From Candidatus Bipolaricaulota bacterium (GTDB lineage Bacteria > Bipolaricaulota > Bipolaricaulia > Bipolaricaulales > Bipolaricaulaceae): a DNA stretch of 38,545 nt. Made by a program: the position numbers and the translations under genes. This document shows positions 34,696-38,545 of this stretch, in pieces (position 1 is the stretch's first letter; the number at the start of each line of letters is the position of its first letter). Under the pieces are notes generated by a model. It was not told the origin of the DNA. It made no database searches and saw only the letters and a program-made list of their open reading frames with translations. The DNA lies in the NCBI GenBank assembly GCA_938084715.1, contig CALKES010000023.1:1-38545 (forward strand), in the 5' to 3' direction.

Positions 34696-37600
34696 AACCG
34701 GAAGTTCCAGCCGACGGAAAGCCCCGTCGGCCCCCCAAGGACGTCGGCTGCCACCTTGACCTCGACGGTCATCCCGGGAAAGAGGGGAACCCCCCCGGAG
34801 AGGAGGACGCGGGAGATCCCAAACAACGTACCCGTGCGGGCAAAGTACACGGTCCCCTCAAGGGAGTAGCTCCCCCCACAGCAGGCCGGCCCGCAGAAGC
34901 CGAACTTCACGTACTCGAACTCCTCTCCCTGGAACCCCCCCGGCACCTGGGCCGGGTCCAGGGCGGTGACGAACTCAACAAAAGGGGACGATACCGCTCC
35001 CCCGGGGCACGAGCCGCCCCAGCAGCAGTAGACCTTGAACCCGTGGACGGCGATCCCCTCCCAGGTGCGGGTGGCGTCGTTCCATAGCGCGTTACCGTAC
35101 AGGGTGAGGCAGCCCTGGCACGGCCCCTCCCACTTGGGGAGGAGGCTCACCTCCTTGGCGCCGGGGGTGAACTTCACCGCGGCGCCCAGGGACACCCCAC
35201 AGCAGAGCTGAACGAGGCCGTCCACGGTGGCCTGGACGTAGGAGAAGCCGGCCTTGGAGAAGGAGAGGGAGACCTGGGCCGTGATTTCGCAACACAGCTC
35301 CAGCGAGGTGATGGTGGCGAGGGCATCGCGAAACCTCGCCCCCCCGTCCTTCTCCTCGAACCGCGCGGTGAACGACATGTTCCCGGCCCTCAGCGAGAGG
35401 ACGGTGAGGAGGTACGGCCCCGGCGGGGTACCGGCCTGGGCGTAGTGGGTCACCCGGAGGCTCGTGGTGAGCCCTGGGATTCGGTGGAGGAGGGCCAGGT
35501 AGCCGGTCCTGTACGCGGGGACCGTGGGGTCGAACGTGAGCCCACCCCCCACCTGGATCTCCCCCATCTTCCCCGAGCCGTGGAGCTGGAAGTTTGTCCA
35601 GGTGGATGAGACGAAGTTGGCGACCGCCCGGAAGGTCCACGGGACGGACCCGTAGCGGAGGACGTACCGAAGGTCGAGGGTCATCCGCTCCACGTCCGGG
35701 GAGGGGAGGAGGGAGACCGACCCCTGCAGGGAGCCGCCGACGGTGAAGGACTGGGGGATCCGCTCAAACCGGGCCTCGAGGACCCGATCCCGCTCCGCGG
35801 TGAACTCCAGGTCCGGGGTCAGACCGATCCGCTCCCGATCTTCGTACCAACCGACGAACTGGAATCCCCACGAGGGGAGGGCGGTGAGGCGGACCGTGGC
35901 CCCATGGGGGTAGATCCCGTCCCCGTCCACGGCCCCGCCCTCGGCGGGGGTCGCGTAGGTCTGGATCAGGACCGTGCTCCCTTGGGCGGAGACCGCGGCG
36001 GTGAGGACGCCGAGGGTGAGAAGCCCCAGGCCGAGGGCCTTCGGGTGGTGGCGGAAACGGAGGCCGAGGAACCCCAAGAGGCCCGCGCCCGCCAGCCCCA
36101 CCCACAGCCCCCAGCGGCCGATCCCCCCAGGGGAGAGGACTTGGAGCTCGAGGGACGAGCTGTCGTCGGGGTCGTCGTCGGCGGGGACGTAGGGGCTCTG
36201 ATCGGTGGGGATGGGGAGGTCCTGGGCGTCGAACCCGAAAGCCCACATCCGGTTCCGCAGGGTCTCCCCACGAGGTGCCTTGTCGGTGACGAGGGCCTCG
36301 AACACGACAACGAGGGCCTCCCCGGGGTCAAGGGAAGCCCCCAGGAACCAGAAGAGCTCAGGCCCGGGAGCCCCGAGGGGATCCGCGGTTGACCGCCCTC
36401 CAGGCCAGGCGGCCCGGGTCGACTCCGGGACGTAGCTCAGCCCTGGCGGGAGGAGGTCCTCGACCCGGACGTTGTACGCCCGGCTGTGGCCCACGTTGCG
36501 GACGGCGAGCTGGAACCGGACCCTGTCTCCGACCGCGAAGACAAACGGCGGCTTGGGGCACGGATTGCAGGGCTCCTCGGCACAGGGGTCGCAGTAGATC
36601 CCCTTCTCGGTCACCAGGGCCGGGACCCCAAGGAGGATCCGCGTCGCGTCCTCGTCGGGGTAGGGGTCGCCCACGTCGGGGTTGAACTCGGGGATCGGGG
36701 TCCCGGCCCCGTCCCGGCCCGTGACCCGGGCGAGGTTCACGAGGTACTGGCCCGCTGGGGCTTCGGGAAGGACCCGGGCCCGGTAGAGGCCGACGAGGGT
36801 TCCGCCCCCGGCGACCGTGGCCGAGATGTCCGCGGAGATCGTCCCCGTGGCCCCGTCGGGGATTCCAAGCGCCCCGGACGCCGGGGGGGTGTCGACGGTC
36901 CAAGTTCCGTCTCCGCTTGCGTCGTAGGCGAGGCCGAACGGAAGGGTGTCCGTGAGGTCCACGTCGTAGGCGGTGCCGAGCCCGACGTTGCGCACGGTGA
37001 CCCGGTACACGATCACATCGCCCCAGAGGACGATCGGCGTGGGCCAAACGCTCACCCCGCCCCGCAAGACGTCGATGATCTCTTTCTCCAGGGCGAGGCC
37101 GGGTTCGGCCACGGGGATTCGGGTGGAGTCCCGGTCGGGGTAGGTGTCACCCGTATCCGGGTTGTACTCGGGAATCGGTGTCCCCGCCCCGTCCTCCCCG
37201 GTCGCGACGGCGTAGTTGACGAGGTCCACACCCTGGGCGGCGGTGCTGCCGATGCGGGCGCGGTAGGCGGCGACGAGGGTCCCTCCGGGGTGGATCGTGG
37301 CCGAGATATCCGCGGTGATCGTTCCCGTGGCCCCATCCGGGATCCCCAGCGCCCCGGCCGCGGGCGGGCTGTCCACGGCGTACGTCCCATCGCCATAGGT
37401 CGTGTCGTACTCGACCTCTGGCGGGAGGAGGTCGGTGAAGTCCACGTTGTAGGCGACCCCGAACCCCACGTTGCGGATCGTCACCGTGTAGACGATCACG
37501 TCGCCCGGCTCGACCGGGCCGCTCGGCCCCCGGCTTGCCCCGGCCCGCAGGACGTCGGTGATCGCCTTGTTCAACGCCAGGGCCGGGACCGCCGCCGGGT

Positions 37601-38545
37601 GGACGACCCGGTCGGAGTCGTCCGGGTCGTCGTCGCCAGGCAGGCCGCTATCGGGGGGAATCGGGGTTCCCTCCCCCTCCTCTCCGGTGGCCCCCATGGT
37701 GTTCGTGTAGCTGAACCCCTGGCGGGCCAAGCTCGTCACGACGGCCACGAACCGGAGCACGAGGGTCTCTCCAGGGAGGAGGGTCGCCGAGAGGTCCCAG
37801 CCCAGGTACGGACCCGGGGCCCCCGCCGGATCGGCGGTGGAGCCCCCGCCTGGCCAGGTGGCGTTCGTGCTCCCCAAGACGTAGGAGAACTCCTCGGGAA
37901 GCTCGTCCCACAGGTCCACTCCGAACGCCCAGCCCATGCCGACGTTCGTCACGGTCAGGGTGTAGGTAATGACGTCCCCCGGCTCCACCGGGGAGTTTGG
38001 CGGCACGGGAGCCCCCGCCCGCAGGATCTGGGTGGTCGCCTTGTCCGTCACCAGGGCCGGGCAGCCGCAGGAGGCGAGGGTCTCCAGCTCGTTGTTCCCC
38101 GCGTTGCACTCGCAGATCGCGTCGCCTTCGTCCACCACCAGCCGGAACCGATGCTCCACCCCGCACTTCAGGGGCGGCGAGGTCCAGCTGATCGAGGCCG
38201 ATCCACCAATCGGAAGGGCCTCGACGGCGAAGGTGTGGGCCAGGATCCCGTCTACGTAGATCCGGACGTGGGTGGCCGGCGAGGCCTCGGTCCCGAGGTT
38301 CCAGGCCGTGGCCGTGACGGAGAAGCTCCCGTCCCCTCGGCACGTGACCCCGAGGTCGGTGAGGGTGAGGTCAGGATCGACCACCGTGAACCCCGCCCCA
38401 AGGGCGTTGTTCGCTGAGGAGCACTCACAGATCTGCTCATCCGGGTCCGCCGTGACCACGATCTCATGGAGGCCGCAGGGGAGGATTTCGCTGAGCTCTA
38501 CCGTGACGGTTGTGGTCCCCCCCGCGGGGATCGCAGGAAGCGCAG
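34692..38545 (-). CDS. Giant surface protein: CARDB and DUF11 repeats, membrane hairpin, Cys-rich barrel-like domain (5' partial)
   Basis: At least 1283 residues; the frame is open through the right edge, so the N-terminus is missing. Order from the upstream side: two CARDB-like beta domains (e.g. CEC-containing DEQICECSSANNAL and DAICECNAGNNELE), then four DUF11-type repeats. The repeat starts read PALVTDK, PALALNK, PGLALEK and PALVTEK, each with VxNVGxxxAxxVxxxDxLP. Repeats 2 and 3 are nearly identical over GALGIPDGATGTITADIS. Next are two hydrophobic segments (GLWVGLAGAGLLGFLGL and ALGLGLLTLGVLTAAVSA) joined by RFRHHPK, around 36130-35985. An InlB-B-like WGFQFVGWYED module and a ~360-residue beta-rich, CC-dense domain ending SVGWNFRF follow. 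A final Phe is typical of outer-membrane barrels. No internal start codon separates the halves. Confidence 0.85.
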   Translation of the reverse strand, partial: ALPAIPAGGTTTVTVELSEILPCGLHEIVVTADPDEQICECSSANNALGAGFTVVDPDLTLTDLGVTCRGDGSFSVTATAWNLGTEASPATHVRIYVDGILAHTFAVEALPIGGSASISWTSPPLKCGVEHRFRLVVDEGDAICECNAGNNELETLASCGCPALVTDKATTQILRAGAPVPPNSPVEPGDVITYTLTVTNVGMGWAFGVDLWDELPEEFSYVLGSTNATWPGGGSTADPAGAPGPYLGWDLSATLLPGETLVLRFVAVVTSLARQGFSYTNTMGATGEEGEGTPIPPDSGLPGDDDPDDSDRVVHPAAVPALALNKAITDVLRAGASRGPSGPVEPGDVIVYTVTIRNVGFGVAYNVDFTDLLPPEVEYDTTYGDGTYAVDSPPAAGALGIPDGATGTITADISATIHPGGTLVAAYRARIGSTAAQGVDLVNYAVATGEDGAGTPIPEYNPDTGDTYPDRDSTRIPVAEPGLALEKEIIDVLRGGVSVWPTPIVLWGDVIVYRVTVRNVGLGTAYDVDLTDTLPFGLAYDASGDGTWTVDTPPASGALGIPDGATGTISADISATVAGGGTLVGLYRARVLPEAPAGQYLVNLARVTGRDGAGTPIPEFNPDVGDPYPDEDATRILLGVPALVTEKGIYCDPCAEEPCNPCPKPPFVFAVGDRVRFQLAVRNVGHSRAYNVRVEDLLPPGLSYVPESTRAAWPGGRSTADPLGAPGPELFWFLGASLDPGEALVVVFEALVTDKAPRGETLRNRMWAFGFDAQDLPIPTDQSPYVPADDDPDDSSSLELQVLSPGGIGRWGLWVGLAGAGLLGFLGLRFRHHPKALGLGLLTLGVLTAAVSAQGSTVLIQTYATPAEGGAVDGDGIYPHGATVRLTALPSWGFQFVGWYEDRERIGLTPDLEFTAERDRVLEARFERIPQSFTVGGSLQGSVSLLPSPDVERMTLDLRYVLRYGSVPWTFRAVANFVSSTWTNFQLHGSGKMGEIQVGGGLTFDPTVPAYRTGYLALLHRIPGLTTSLRVTHYAQAGTPPGPYLLTVLSLRAGNMSFTARFEEKDGGARFRDALATITSLELCCEITAQVSLSFSKAGFSYVQATVDGLVQLCCGVSLGAAVKFTPGAKEVSLLPKWEGPCQGCLTLYGNALWNDATRTWEGIAVHGFKVYCCWGGSCPGGAVSSPFVEFVTALDPAQVPGGFQGEEFEYVKFGFCGPACCGGSYSLEGTVYFARTGTLFGISRVLLSGGVPLFPGMTVEVKVAADVLGGPTGLSVGWNFRF

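Overview
The window is a gene-dense, very GC-rich (about 70% by eye) stretch of a bacterial chromosome with no insertion sequences, phage genes or CRISPR array. Gene content (tmRNA, DisA, ClpC, IF-2, L25, L34, LipA/LipB) is bacterial. A rhomboid protease, many Sec-exported proteins and a surface protein whose last residue is Phe suggest a diderm. An archaeal-style RNase HII and the overall gene style fit a deep-branching, possibly thermophilic lineage such as Bipolaricaulota (Acetothermia). That placement is inference; no rRNA gene is present to test it.

Layout. 1-239: start of an ABC permease gene (minus strand, frameshifted, runs off the edge). 240-912: no secure gene, only a decayed-looking ORF. 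913-1424: tRNA-Val, tRNA-Cys and tmRNA packed with almost no spacer. 1463-4979: comEC and dprA (DNA uptake) around a secreted WD40 protein. 5111-7201: a secreted VWA/RTX/Ig-like protein. 7248-10260: a minus-strand lipoate operon (free lipoyl domain, LipB, LipA, LplA-like, DUF501). 10339-13546: a Cys-rich membrane-anchored protein, a secreted unknown protein and a tandem-domain esterase. 13556-29411: a long minus-strand block read in the order M42 peptidase, 8-oxoguanine-deaminase-like enzyme, MoaD/ThiS-like protein, GlmU, Prs, L25, Pth, ClpC, RadA, DisA, purine nucleoside phosphorylase, then 5'-nucleotidase, NIF3-like and MFS. 29502-34695: a plus-strand block of rhomboid, RNase HII, L34, IF-2, DUF503, RbfA and a sugar-isomerase-like protein. 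34692-38545: a giant surface protein, partial at the right edge.

How the genes fit together. One theme is nucleic acid and purine handling: ComEC and DprA take up and protect DNA, and a secreted 5'-nucleotidase carries an inserted ComEA-type DNA-binding domain. PNP, an 8-oxoguanine-deaminase-like enzyme and PRPP synthetase would feed salvage, while RadA and DisA watch DNA integrity. The second theme is a compact protein-lipoylation unit that includes its own free-standing acceptor domain.

Promoters are readable at several sites as TTGnnn-17-TAnnnT boxes. At least three genes begin 7-9 nt after a -10 box with no ribosome binding site, which points to leaderless transcripts. The strongest candidates for something new are the 5'-nucleotidase/ComEA chimera, the DGA-to-DRA change in DisA, the giant surface protein that joins adhesion-type repeats to a Cys-rich barrel-like domain, and the lipoyl-domain operon.
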